Assembly: GCA_964036665.1 (NCBI GenBank)
Contig: OZ038528.1
Location: 8,004,501 to 8,068,500, forward strand
Direction: 5' to 3'
Origin: Gordius sp. MW1
Taxonomy: Eukaryota; Nematomorpha; Gordioida; Gordea; Gordiidae
DNA length: 64,000 nt
Shown: one piece after another, positions 12,256 through 23,289 of the stretch
How positions within the stretch are numbered: the stretch's first letter is position 1
Layout: each line of letters begins with the position of its first letter
Made by a program: the position numbers and the translations under genes
Notes under the pieces: model-generated
The model's database searches: none
What the model was told of the DNA's origin: nothing
Seen by the model: the letters and a program-made list of their open reading frames with translations, nothing else

Positions 12256-13228
12256 TAGAGATCTGCAACGGGCCGTTTTTAGAAGATCGGCTTGCCCGTA
12301 CACGTTTTCAAAACTTCAAGGCCCGTCCGAGCCCGCCCGTAATTTTTTTTCAACACTTCAGGCCCGTCTGTAAATTTTTTTATGCCCGTCCGTAAAATTT
12401 TGAGGCCCGTTCGTACCCGTTTAGAAAAAGGTCAGGCCCGTCAAAACCCGTTCAAATTTTTTAAAGAACTCCGCCCGGCCCCATCAAAAATTTCATAAAA
12501 TTTTATTTTATTTTTGGACATTTTTATAAAAAACATCATAATTATCATGTTAAAATAATAAATCATCAATTTATTTCTGAAGTTAATACACCTAAAAAAT
12601 TTCAATATTACTACCATTAAATTACATTAAAAAATTACATGAAAATATTCAATTTTCAATAAGCAGTTTACATTGATTTGATTAATTTATATCAGTTAAT
12701 ACACCTAAGTTTTAGATTATAAAAAAAATATTTATTAAATTAAATGGCCCTAATAATTATACCAGTAAAAGTTGTGATAAAATTAAAACAAAAAATTCTA
12801 ATTTTGGTGCATTGTAACTAAGTAATTAAACTTAATTATAAAAGAATATACGATGTATAATCTTAAATTATGTAAACGAAAATCTATAGCAAATAGAATA
12901 AAAATGTTTTAGAGCCAATTTAGCGCTTGAAAAAGGTATGAATGCTACAGGATATACAAAAATTAGAGGTTAAAAAATAGAACAATTAATAATTTATATT
13001 TTTAATAAAAATCATATATTTATATAATTGTCTGACTTTTAAGAACCTTTATAGTTCATGACCGTTTATATAATCTCTGGCCCGTTCAAGCCCGTTTATA
13101 AAATGTCAGGCCCGTTAAAAAAATCTCAGGCCCCTCGAGCCCGTTACATTAATTGTTAAGCCCGTCCGGGACCGGCCCGTTGAAATTCTTATAATAAAAA
13201 GCCCGTCTGTACCCGTTCGCGGGCCGGT
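12256..13228. mobile_element. hAT-like element A2, right terminus lost
   Basis: The left terminus TAGAGATCTGCAACGGGCCG is shared with the element at 27750. Many CCCGTCCG/AGGCCCGT motifs occur in both subterminal regions (12290-12480 and 13070-13228). At the right the sequence stops in CGCGGGCCGGTGTAGCG without the expected CAGGTCTCTA end, so this terminus has been deleted or overwritten. There is no coding frame. Confidence 0.65.
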
Positions 13229-13439
13229 GTAGCGTATGAGACGACGTAGCGTTTAAGATCGCGTAATCGTCAATCACGCCTCCACATTCGTTGAAAACAC
13301 GAAAAAAGTACTTGTTTTGTCAATCACGTGATTTTTTTGAGTAACATGATTGGTTCAAATGTCGGAAAAACATACATTTTATTTTACGTAATGACATTCA
13401 TTTGAGATCACGTAATTTGCAAACTTTTTTACCAATATA

Positions 13440-14075
13440 ATTTTGTATTTTGTAATAAGTAAGTTCCCTAAGATTATACATATAAACTAATGCAAAAGTT
13501 TGTTATTTTAGATGTATGCTTCTATAATTGTTGAAATAGTAGTAAACTTTGTATTTTGTAATAAGTAAGTTCCTAAGATTATAAATATAAGCTAATGCAA
13601 AAATTTGTGATTTACCTTTTTAGATGTATGCTTCTATAATTGTTAAAATTGTATTAAACTTTGTATTTTGTAATAAGTAAGTTCCTAAGATTGTAAATAT
13701 AAGCTAATGCAAAAATTTGTTATTTACCTTTTTATATGCTTTTATAATTGTTGAAATTGTAGTAAACTTTTTATTTTGTAATAAGTAAGTTCCTAAGATT
13801 ATAAATATAAGCTAATGCAAAAGTTTGTTATTTACCTTTTTAGATGTATGCCTTTATAATTGTTGAAATTGTAGTATTTTGTAATAAGTAAGTTCCTAAG
13901 ATTATAAATATAAGCTAATGCAAAAAGTTTGTTATTTACCTTTTTATATGTATGCCTTTATAATTGTTGAAATTGTAGTATTTTGTATTTTGTAATAAGT
14001 AAGTTCCTAAGATTATATATATATGCTAAGGCAAAAGTTTGTTATTTACCATTTTAGATTTATGCCTTTTAAGTC
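13440..14075 (+). repeat. tandem repeat, 95-120 bp unit, 6 copies
   Basis: The unit core is TAATAAGTAAGTTCCTAAGA, then ATATAAGCTAATGCAAAA, then TTGTTATTTACCTTTTTAGA and TATAATTGTTGAAATTGTAG. Copies start near 13453, 13559, 13671, 13779, 13873 and 13993. Length differences come from gain or loss of the TAAACTTTGTATTTTG segment. Confidence 0.9.
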
Positions 14076-14129
14076 CCTAATATAATAAATATTAAATACT
14101 TAATTTATACTATGATTAATTTAGCATTT

Positions 14130-14200
14130 ATTAATTGCTATGCAATTTATGGGCTCGTTTTTGGTTGTCCGTTGATGTCCGTCCGTTTACCCTCCAATGT
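14130..14200 (+). repeat. SINE head fragment (GCTATGCAATTTATGGGC core)
   Basis: TTAATTGCTATGCAATTTAT, then GGGCTCGTTTTTGGTTGTCC and a GTCCGTCCG run. The same head occurs at 24913-24970 (+), 53850-53893 (+) and, inverted, at 24300-24352. In the last two cases it is followed by tRNA-like promoter sequence. Here only the head remains. Confidence 0.75.
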
Positions 14201-14230
14201 ATATATTTAATTAAATTAATATTTAATAGA

Positions 14231-14362
14231 ATGGAAGAATATGGTTTTGCTGAGATTATGGATTATATGAAAAATGGGACTATTCCTATATATTTGATAG
14301 TTGTTTATAAAATATTATTAATTGTTACTATACTATTTTTACTTTATATTTACTTTAAATAA
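14231..14362 (+). CDS. possible small membrane protein (43 aa), uncertain
   Basis: An ATG directly after a splice-acceptor-like TTTAATAG opens a 43-codon frame ending in TAA at 14360-14362, which overlaps AATAAA. Residues 1-18 are polar and acidic (MEEYGF.EIMDYMKNG). Residues 20-42 form one strongly hydrophobic segment (IYLIVVYKILLIVTILFLLY) ending in a single Lys, a C-tail or single-span layout. No family is recognised. In AT-rich DNA such a frame can arise by chance, so this is a candidate only. Confidence 0.25.
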   Translation: MEEYGFAEIMDYMKNGTIPIYLIVVYKILLIVTILFLLYIYFK

Positions 14363-14921
14363 AATGTATTATTCTTATTTCAATGTCTAATGATATTTGA
14401 CAAAACATGGTTTTAATATGCCTTTTTCCAATAAAGATGATATGTAATGGCTAAAAATATATATTTATTAAAATAATAATATCTATATCATTATTTTATA
14501 TTATAACAGCTTTATCAGATGCAAAATAAATTTAATAAGTTAAATTTATATAGATTGGATCACTTATAAAAGAATTAAAACCAAATATATGACACCTAAG
14601 ATCATCAGGGATTATAAGATCCTTTATATAAAATAATTATTTAAGTTCCCCACTTTTTATAATAGTTTAAAAACTTTATACATATTAATTGAATTTGTTT
14701 ATAATGGTTAAAATTAAATATTTAATGAAGCTTAATTTATATGTTAAACCTTTATTAAAAAAATATTAAATGAAGCTTAATTTATATTATGTTAAACCTT
14801 TATTAAAAAATCTTAACAAAATTATTGTATAACAAACCACAATTTTTGATTGACATTTATACCAGCCTATAATAATCTTTTTTGCAATTATAGTGCAGAA
14901 ATACATGATTGACGTGTTTGA
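14363..14921. other. AT-rich spacer
   Basis: No gene or element is recognised. A direct repeat of AATGAAGCTTAATTTATA with TATGTTAAACCTTTATT occurs near 14725-14815. Confidence 0.5.
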
Positions 14922-14961
14922 TTGACTTCCGCGATATCAAACGATACGCGAATTGAACATT

Positions 14962-15310
14962 ACACCGGTGTTCTCGCCATCAGTAGCCGAGAGTCGCGCA
15001 CGATAAGCGAGTTTTTTGGCAGCCTCGCCTGTGTTCTCACTATCAGTAGCCGAGCGGCGGGCACGATAAGCGCGTTTTTTGGCAGCCTCGTCGGTGTTCT
15101 CGCCATCAGTAGCCGAGCGAAGGGCACGATAAGCGCGTTTTTTGGCAGCCTCGCCTGTGTTCTCGCCATCAGTAGCCGAGCGGCGGGCACTATAAGCGCG
15201 TTTTTTATCAGCCTCGCCTGTGTTCTCGCCATCAGTAGCAGAGCGGCGGGCACGATAAGGGCGTTTTTTGGCAGCCTCGCCGGTGTTCTCGCCAGCAGTA
15301 GCCGAGCGGC
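14962..15310 (-). repeat. 63-bp tandem repeat, 6 copies, open in frame on the minus strand
   Basis: The unit contains CAGTAGCCGAG (near 14980, 15043, 15106, 15169, 15232 and 15295). It is an exact multiple of three, and on the minus strand it encodes a 21-residue repeat of the type ATDGENTGEAAKKRAYRARR plus one Ser. The repeat is GC-rich compared with its surroundings. It sits just beyond the end of a Helitron helicase fragment. Basic, ARR-rich repeats are known from N-terminal regions of some Helitron proteins, so the repeat may belong to a Helitron rather than to host DNA. Confidence 0.85.
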
Positions 15311-15414
15311 GCGCTTATCGTACGCGCCTCTCGGCTGCCGGTAAGAAAGGCCGCAGTAATGATATATTGGCCGGACGGGTGATCATCGCAATGCGAGAGG
15401 ATATACGATATGGT

Positions 15415-15942
15415 TTATCCATCAGGTGCGAAAATGAACAGATTCCTCGGTGTGCCAACTCTGGAGCAAGCAACATATAATTGACCATGTGAAAAACATG
15501 GTTTTTCCAAATTCAATCCAGCAACGCTCAGTGATTGTCCTTGGGCTTTATTGATTGTAAATGCAAAAGCTAAGCGCACAGGGAACTGTAGGCGCTTTAA
15601 TTCGAAGGGCAAATCGGTTGGAAGCATTAGAATGCGCGAAATCAGAACATCTTCTCCTTTACTTTTGCCGTTGATGATTGTCGCTTCAATGACGTTTGGC
15701 AGTAGTTGTTTTACGACAAGTCTGGTTCCGTTACACAGCTTAGGTGGATTTAAATTGCGTAGGATCATTATAGGTGAGCCAATTTTCAGAGTCAATTTGT
15801 GAGGTGGCATTCCCGATGGTTCCAATGAATTTAGAAATTCAGTTGGATAATTCACCGCCTGATCTGCATCGATAACTGTGTCAACAGATGTGTAAGTAAA
15901 TGGTTCACCGGGAATGTTCAATAGGATGCGAATGGGTATCAA
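15415..15942 (-). pseudogene. Helitron PIF1-like helicase, C-terminal 175 codons
   Basis: The frame covers the last helicase motifs: GEPFTYTSVDTV, EFLNSLEPSGMPPH, LKIGSPIMILRNLNPPKLCN, LPTDLPFELKRLQFPV, NKAQGQSL (motif VI region) and CFSHGQLYVACSRVG, ending APDG followed by TAA. Related copies continue several residues further to a KNIVY end, so the stop is premature. Walker A and B, the Rep nuclease and everything N-terminal are missing. Confidence 0.9.
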
Positions 15943-17220
15943 TGCGAAAATTTTACCTTTACTTAAAAATAGTCATATAAGCATGGGTATCAATGCGAAA
16001 ATTGTTAAAATGTAAAATAAAAAATTATTAATTTTATTAATATTCACTTTTTTTGTAGCGTTGTTGGATAAGGGAATATATAAGGGAATTAGGTAAATTT
16101 AGTTGTTGGAAAATAACTGTTCATAGAGGATGGCATACAGGCATAGACATGGATGGGTATCAATGCGGAAATTGTACCTACTTAGAAATAGTCATATAAA
16201 CATGGGTATCAATGCGAAAATTGTTAAAATGTAAAAAAAAAATTATTAATTTTATTAATGTTTACTTTTTTTGTAGCGTTGTTGGCAAATCGGTCCAGTA
16301 GTTTTCGATCGAGTTTGTTTTATACGTCTTGACGTTTAATAGAATGTGGCTAAATAAATTAAAAAAATCTAATTTTGTCATTTTTTGCGCGTTAAATAAG
16401 GAGAAAAATGAAAATACTATTAACAAAGTGGCAATAAAACTTTTATCGGATTTAAAAAAAACATAAAGGAGTGCGGGAGGCGGGGCCAGTTAGTTATTAT
16501 TAGGTAAATTTCTTTCTTTGACCCTCATTCTATTAATGTCCCTAAAGGAGGGAAGAATGAAGGGACCTTTAAAAAGTGTAATAAATATAAAAACTTGGCT
16601 TACAATAGATTAAGAGGAAGTCCTCCTTAGCATTAGAATCGTTCGATAAATCTCTTTTTGTTAACTAATTATAATGGTGCCATCGAAATAATATTATTTT
16701 AATGTAAAATTTAATAAGGATTTGAATATATTTTTTCATAGTTAAAATCAACTTTTTTAGTTTTGACATAATTATCGTTTGTGGATCAGTTATAAATCAC
16801 TTAAAGAGATACGCAGTACGTCATGAGGTTGCGTTTGATTGACATTTTACGTTTGATTGACATTCTATTAAACGTCAAAACGTATAAAACAAACTCGATC
16901 GAAAACTACTGGACCGATTTGGCTCGAACACATCTTAAAACATGCTCCGGAGTGTGGGGAATAAACTTCGAAATTTTGAGCCAAATCGGTCTGATAGTTT
17001 TCCAAAATTGGTGGCGGCATATATACACACATACACACACACACATAGTTTGATTTTTATATATAAGATTACAAAGCTAAAAGTAATCCAAAATCATACA
17101 TATTAAAAGGTAAAATTACACACCAAGCTAACCGTTCTAGTTTTGAACATTAAGATAGCAGTTTATATACTGATCTCAACAATTATACCTGATACATAAA
17201 TAAAAAGGGATAAGTTATTA

Positions 17221-17527
17221 CATGGGCGTAGCCAGGTTTTGAAGTAGGGGGGGGGGCAGATTAAAAAAAAGACTAAACAAAAAAAATTTTCTCAGAGCAA
17301 AAAAAAAATTACTATCCAAAAATTTTCCTGGGAGCAAAAAAAACAAAAAGGTACGACTAAAAATTAGGGGGGGGGGCAGCTGCGCCCCCTGCCCCCGCGC
17401 CTAACTAATTAGAGGGGAGCAAAACATAATTTTTTTTAATTTTTAAGGGTTTTTGTATTGAAATCCTTCCTTTTTTTTAAATTAGGGGGGGGGGACCACG
17501 CCCGCCCCCCCCCCGGCTACGCCCATG
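17221..17527. mobile_element. GGGCGTAGCC MITE with perfect target duplication
   Basis: The left end CATGGGCGTAGCCAGG mirrors the right end CCGGCTACGCCCATG. The flanks AGTTATTA (17213-17220) and AGTTATTA (17528-17535) are identical 8-bp duplications, the hAT length. Inside are alternating G-homopolymer and A/T-homopolymer blocks and no coding frame. Confidence 0.88.
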
Positions 17528-17539
17528 AGTTATTATATA

Positions 17540-18255
17540 GAAAATAACACGGTTCAACAAGAAAAATCAACCGGAAAACTATTTGCAATTTTGGTAGAGT
17601 TTTTTGCTGTGAACACGAATATATTTTAATCTATAAGCACGTTTTTTAAATATTTGTTGTCGTTGCTAATAACAGCGATTTTGGCGTTTTTTAAATGCTA
17701 TTAACTTGCAAATTAATGTTTAAATTTTAATTTAATAAATTATTTATTAATAAAGCGGTTAGGAATTCATTTAATCCACTTTTAGCGGGTCTTACCTATA
17801 TCTAGGTTCGGCACTAGCCCGTTATATTATACTAGCTGACCCGACAAACGCTCTTTTGCAAAAACAGGGATGTGGTTATTATTGAAAAAGTAATGTGGTT
17901 ATGATTGAAATAGTAATCCAGCGTTGTGACAATGATGCCCTATAAAATGACAATACACAAATTATTTATTTATTTCATCCTTTATAATTTATTAAATTCA
18001 CAAATATATTTTAAATTACATTTTTTGATGGCTATTAATCTGTAAGTGCGATATACAATATTTTAGGTTATTCCAACATTAGCCAACACAAACAAACGGG
18101 ATAGAATCGCTGTTTTTAGCAACTTTGACTAACTCAAAAACTTGAAGTATAGGCAAAAACTCAAAATATGTTTGTATTCACCATAAAAAACTCTGCCAGA
18201 ATCTGCGAACAGTTTGCCGGTTAGTTTTATCAATTTATTATTTGTTGACCAGAGT
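17540..18255. mobile_element. foldback element arms split by a Helitron fragment
   Basis: The left arm (17540-17831) carries AACACGGTTCAACAAG, AAATCAACCGG, GTAGAGTTTTTTGCTGTGAA and ACTTGCAAATTA. The right arm (18112-18255) carries the complementary end TTCACCATAAAAAACTCTGC ... GTTTGCCGGTTAG ... TTGTTGACCAG. The same arms form the intact palindrome at 42506-43325. Between them, 17832-18111 is a minus-strand Helitron 3' end. Confidence 0.7.
17832..18111 (-). mobile_element. Helitron 3' end with terminal CTAG, minus strand
   Basis: On the minus strand the sequence ends CGTTTGTCGGGTCAGCTAG at 17832, followed by T, as expected for Helitron insertion. Further upstream it aligns with 4300-4517 (helicase C-terminus plus 3' UTR). 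It interrupts a foldback element, so it inserted later. Confidence 0.78.
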
Positions 18256-19124
18256 ACGCTCATCATAGACGCCTGGCTAAACGTACCAAAACTTTAAACT
18301 TAGGGAATCGTGAAAATAAACTTTTTAACCCCAAATTTTTTTTTATAGATATTTTAAGTTTTTCTATTTTATTACTTACAGCTTATAAATCGCATGAATT
18401 ATGTCTATTAATACTAAAAAAGGGTGTCGTTAATCTATAGCTTTTGGTCAGTGATGTGGTTACCTAGAAGGTGGACAGTGGCGTGGGTAAAATTGCTTAA
18501 GGGGGGGGGGCGGTGAATTTTGCTTAATAAACAAGATTTAATTGTATACGTTCAAAATCTATTATGAAATACATTAATAATATCTTCAATATTATGTTAG
18601 CACGCAGAAAATTAACAATTAGATTATTTAAATTTTGTGAGCCAATTTTGCCTATGGTCTTCCATCCAAGGATGCAATTTGCAACGCGCTCTTTTCAATT
18701 TTTCTGAATATGCCAACCAAGACCATTGTTTGAACTAGAGATATACACGGGCCTTTTAGGCTTTTTGCCCACCAGTTGAAAACCAGCTGAAATTGATTAT
18801 AGGCCCGAGCCTGGTCCGCCAATCTTCCGCAAAGCAGGGGCCCAGCCTTCCCGAAAAAATATTTTATTTTGCTGCTTTTAAATGGGAATTTTTTTTCAAT
18901 ATTTAGAAAATCAATTATTTATATGTTCAAAGTTTTCAATAGAATCATTTTAAAAAATCGTCAGTCTCAAACGGGTTTTTATTTCTTCCAACGAGATATA
19001 ATTGGAAACTTTGTTAAAGGTTAGTTTTATTTAACAATTACTAGTTTTGTTAATTTTTATATTAATTAAAAGTAAATCTTTTGGGAAAATCAGTTTAGTG
19101 ATTAAAACCTTATAAAAATTAAAT

Positions 19125-19287
19125 CATGGGCGTAGCCAAGGGGGAGGCAGGGAGGGTCGGCTACTCCTTTCTAAACCCAATAATTTGTTGAAATCGAAAT
19201 TATAGCTAAATTTTTAAAAATGTTCACTTTGCCTCTCCCTAAATCATTATTGCTCCCCCTCTAATTCCAATGCTGGGTAGGCCCGTG
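19125..19287. mobile_element. nested GGGCGTAGCC MITE
   Basis: CATGGGCGTAGCCAAGGGGG at the left, GGTAGGCCCGTG at the right. The flanks AATTAAAT and ATTTAAAT match at 7 of 8. It lies inside the 18476-20576 element. Confidence 0.7.
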
Positions 19288-19877
19288 ATTTAAATAATTA
19301 TAAAATTTTATATACGTCATAAAAAACAACCATTTTTTGTACATTAAAATAAAATAAACATTAAATAATTTTGCTAGCAGGAGCCGGACATAATTATAGC
19401 TAAGCCCGAACATAGCTTCACCCACCCAGAGCCCGTTTGATAAGCTCAAATTTTGTCCGAGCTCGGCCAGGAATTTTTTTAAACTAAAAGTCCATCCATG
19501 CCCCGCGCATTCATAGGGCATTCGGTTTCCGGAGGCTGCAATGTAAATTTAACCTTTATTTGCCTTAATGAGGATGGCTATGTCTCATGTAAAAGTGTTG
19601 TATATTGGTGATTCATTCTTTAAGGGGAAAGATGTTATATGTGTTATATATGATGTTGTATATGTGTTGTTATATATTGGTATATCATTGTATACAGATT
19701 ATATGATTGAATATTGTAAGCCAAATCCGAGTTAATAAAAAACATATGTTTTTAACTACTTAATTAACTTTTATATTTCTTTTGTTCATATATAGTTGTT
19801 CCCCCCCCGGCCCTAGTGATAAATAAAATGATATTATTTCTATTCCTATTATTAGTTTATTATTAGTAGGGAATCTG

Positions 19878-20129
19878 GTGCATTTCGTAATATGTGCATT
19901 TCGTAATAAGTAATACATATTATCAAATAAATCACTAAATCTCACCCTAACCCTTGCCTATATTACATTTTGCCTAGATTACATTAAATTTACAAAATAA
20001 ACGATAATAATATTTACAAAATAAAAGATAATAATATTTGAAAACTTACCAAACGCGGAGGGTTATAACTGCGCATGCGCATAAGCAATTCTTGCCTGTA
20101 TTACGAAATGCACATATTACGATTTGCAC
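19878..20129. mobile_element. 252-bp inverted-repeat MITE
   Basis: The left end has two copies of GTGCATTTCGTAATA (19878 and 19893). The right end carries the inverse, TATTACGAAATGCAC and ATATTACGATTTGCAC (ending 20129). A CCCTAACCCTTGCCTATATT block inside is also found near 26740. No clear target duplication. Confidence 0.7.
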
Positions 20130-20576
20130 AGAAGTGTTAGTAGGTCAACATTGATAAAAAGTAACATTAAAAATTTATATACTAAATTATAAGGGGTATT
20201 AAATTAAAAAACAATATTTATGAAGTAAGCTTTAATAATTATGTTAAAACACTTAAAAATATTAAATTATTAATTTTATTTTTGAATTTGGCTCGCATTA
20301 GTATCCTCCACCTTTTTTAGAATTTGTGGTTATGTTTTTAAGAAATATTTTTTCATTTTTGAACACGCACTCGGGCCGGAAAATTTTTGTATAATTGGTC
20401 TTAAAATTATTTGATTTTCGTATAAAATTAAATCTTAAATTAATAAAAGAAGTAAATTATTTTTATCCCCACAAAACTAACAAGGTCGCTTAAAATCATT
20501 AAGTTTTTCCATATAATTCTAGCAAAAAATATTTTTTTTTGTCATGAGCCCCCCCCCCCCCCCGCCTACGCCACTG

Positions 20577-20778
20577 AAAGTGGGAACACTCTATATATGA
20601 ATACGACATTATAAATTTTTTCTACCATATTTTGGTTGCGATTTGAGGATCTATCAACCAAATTGAATGAGCTAATAAATCTGGGACATTGCGCGTTTTT
20701 TACAAATTGTCTCGGAAAAATTTTCAAAAATTAAATACAATATACAATTAAAACTTAAAAATTTATGTCAGGAATCTT
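20577..20778 (+). promoter_or_regulatory. CDK5 upstream flank (candidate promoter or 5' UTR)
   Basis: Only about 200 bp separate the hAT-like element from the CDK5 ATG. A TATATATGAATA stretch lies at about 20592. No other element is assignable, and a transcription start cannot be read from sequence. Confidence 0.3.
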
Positions 20779-21346
<568 letters not shown>

Positions 21347-23051
21347 TAGGAAATTTTATTATGTTATTAACTATTCACTAGTTTTTAGTTTTAGGCCTAG
21401 GACAAATTGTTAAAATTTTATAATTAATCTTATATTCAGCTTTTTGACTTGTTTTATTAGAAGGTTTAGTTTACAGGCTTTTTATATATTACAAATTTAA
21501 ATCAGTCTAAAGATTATTTATTATCCATTTTTTTACATCCTTATAACTTTTTATTTTTTGGTATTATAGAAATTGTTTTATCAGATAGAAAGGTTTATTG
21601 AAAATTCTGTCGGTTATAGTAAAATAAGGAATATTATTGCTTGCTTAACATATAGTCTAGCACATTGGATCTTAACTCCCATGTCCATTGCCCTTTTATG
21701 CACCAAATAAATTTATGTCATTACAGAAACAACTAAATTCCCTCAATTCAATGTCCTTACCAGGGGTATAAAATAAGAAAATCCTTTTGGTTAATACATA
21801 AAGACTATAAATTTAAATTTATAGTTGTTAATATATTAATTCCACAATTCCGGAGCATGACCAAAGGGGTGGGCAAAATTGTGAAAATTTTACTTTGTTT
21901 AAAAATATATTAATAAATGAATTGAAAATATGTATAGGCTCATAAAAGACTATAATACACTTATAAATCCAATTAAATATGTTTTTTCTTTTGAAATAAA
22001 TTTTTAACATGCTTTAAACCAATATTTTCCTTCTTCCAAATTTACTCGATAAATGGCTATCAAAATTAAAGTTAATTGAGCACTTTCTATACAAACTACA
22101 TGGTCCTCCCAAGAGATAGTTTTCTTCAGCTTTTATGTCAATAGCTATACATTATATAAATTGTATAATAAACAAGAAAAAACATGATAATGGCTAAGTA
22201 AAGAAAATACAATATGATACATTTGTACAATCATAACTTAAACCAAATATATATTTCTATTTCTGATGGACTGGCTTATATTTAAAGGAACATACTGTTA
22301 AAGCATGAAAAAATTTGAGTTGCATTGTAAACAAATATTTATCCCTGCCCCCCCCCCTGGCATAGCTAGGGGGAACCAAGGGGACCAAGCCTCCTCCTCC
22401 CAAAGAGCAAAATTCTGGTCCCTTTGGACCCCCTCCCCCTTTATTTAATATATCGTAATTTAATTAATAATTATTATTTATATTAGTTTTTAAATATGTA
22501 AATCTATTAACTGAGTAGTGACTTCTTTATATTAAATTCCCGCTTTGATTTTTTAAGGCAATTAAAGAATATTTGGATTCGGGTAATACGAAATTGTTAT
22601 AAATAAAGTCGCTATATAGTTTTACCAATTGTATCATTTAAAAAAATTTAAATTATTCTTGTTAATGTACCCGTTTATTTTGGGCTTTAATTAATTTTTA
22701 CAAACTTACTATATGCCATGTAATTTTATGTAGTGGTGGGAAAATAGGTGGGGCGGACCTTAGGTTCGCCCAAGGTCAGGTTTTAGGTTTAACCTGGGTT
22801 TTGCATCCACCCCAAACTAAAATTTTGGGCTAGATTCAAACTCTAGCCCAAAACCTTAGGTCGGAACGAAATGCAAAACCCTCACTAAGGTTGGGTCAGG
22901 TCACCCTGGGGTTTCCAAACATAAGGTATATTTTTTATATCCTAATATTTAGACTAATAACGGTCCCTAAGCAATTTTTTAAACTAAATAATTAATGATC
23001 ATTTTTTTAGATAAAAAAAATTAAAATAATATTGTATCCTAATATCAATAT

Positions 23052-23250
23052 ATAAAATAAACTCGGGCCTTCGGCCCTCGTGGGAAGGGGGAGGAGGGGA
23101 AGGTAAGGGAGAACGAAACTCATCTATACTCCGTATAGAAGTAGCATATTTGCTATGCAATTTATGGGCGAGAAAGGTGGGAAGGGGAGAGAATGCCTAT
23201 AGGGGGTATTAAATGCAAAATGATTAGTTAATTATTTATACAAATTTTCC
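23052..23250 (+). repeat. GGGCCTTCGGCCC / GCTATGCAATTTATGGGC repeat, copy 1
   Basis: Short GC hairpin GGGCCTTCGGCCC, purine-rich GGGAAGGGGGAGGAGGGG, then CTCATCTATACTCCGTATAG, TTTGCTATGCAATTTATGGG and CGAGAAAGGTGGGAAGGGG, ending near GGGGGTATTAAATGC. Other copies: 26820-27000 (inverted), 38165-38450 (direct, hairpin array expanded) and 54700-54870 (inverted). Confidence 0.8.
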
Positions 23251-23289
23251 ATCACTTTGGCCAGTGGTGATCTTTTCTAATGGTTAGCA

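Larger units (their letters stand above)
14922..17068 (-). mobile_element. degenerate Helitron region, minus strand
   Basis: The 5' terminus (TC of TCTTATATATAAAAATC) is at 17068, preceded on that strand by A, as expected for insertion between A and T. The same 5' segment (AAACTACTGGACCGATTTGG, GCTCCGGAGTGT, GTGGCGGCATAT) occurs in four other Helitron ends here. Then come 16.3-16.9 kb of unassigned sequence, two direct copies of a roughly 80-bp block (15985-16063 and 16203-16283, GGGTATCAATGCGAAAATTG), a helicase C-terminal frame (15415-15942) and the 63-bp repeat. No CTAG end is identified, so the left limit is approximate. Confidence 0.65.
18476..20576. mobile_element. hAT-like element with CAGTGGCGT termini, 2.1 kb
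   Basis: The left end CAGTGGCGTGGGTA mirrors the right end CGCCTACGCCACTG. The flanks AAGGTGGA and AAAGTGGG match at 6 of 8. There is no transposase frame. It contains a nested GGGCGTAGCC MITE (19125-19287), an inverted-repeat MITE (19878-20129), and a TAGAGATATACACGGGCC terminus near 18736. The right end lies about 200 bp upstream of the CDK5 start codon. Confidence 0.62.

Noticed and set aside
13440-14075. CRISPR-like array
   Set aside because: Units of about 110 bp without distinct spacers and of variable length, in a eukaryotic genome; a plain tandem repeat.
14922-15344. Plus-strand 140-codon ORF over the 63-bp repeats (ISSRAAGTISAFFGSLA units)
   Set aside because: The minus-strand reading is in the direction of the adjoining Helitron helicase and gives a typical basic, hydrophilic repeat; the plus-strand reading is its shadow.
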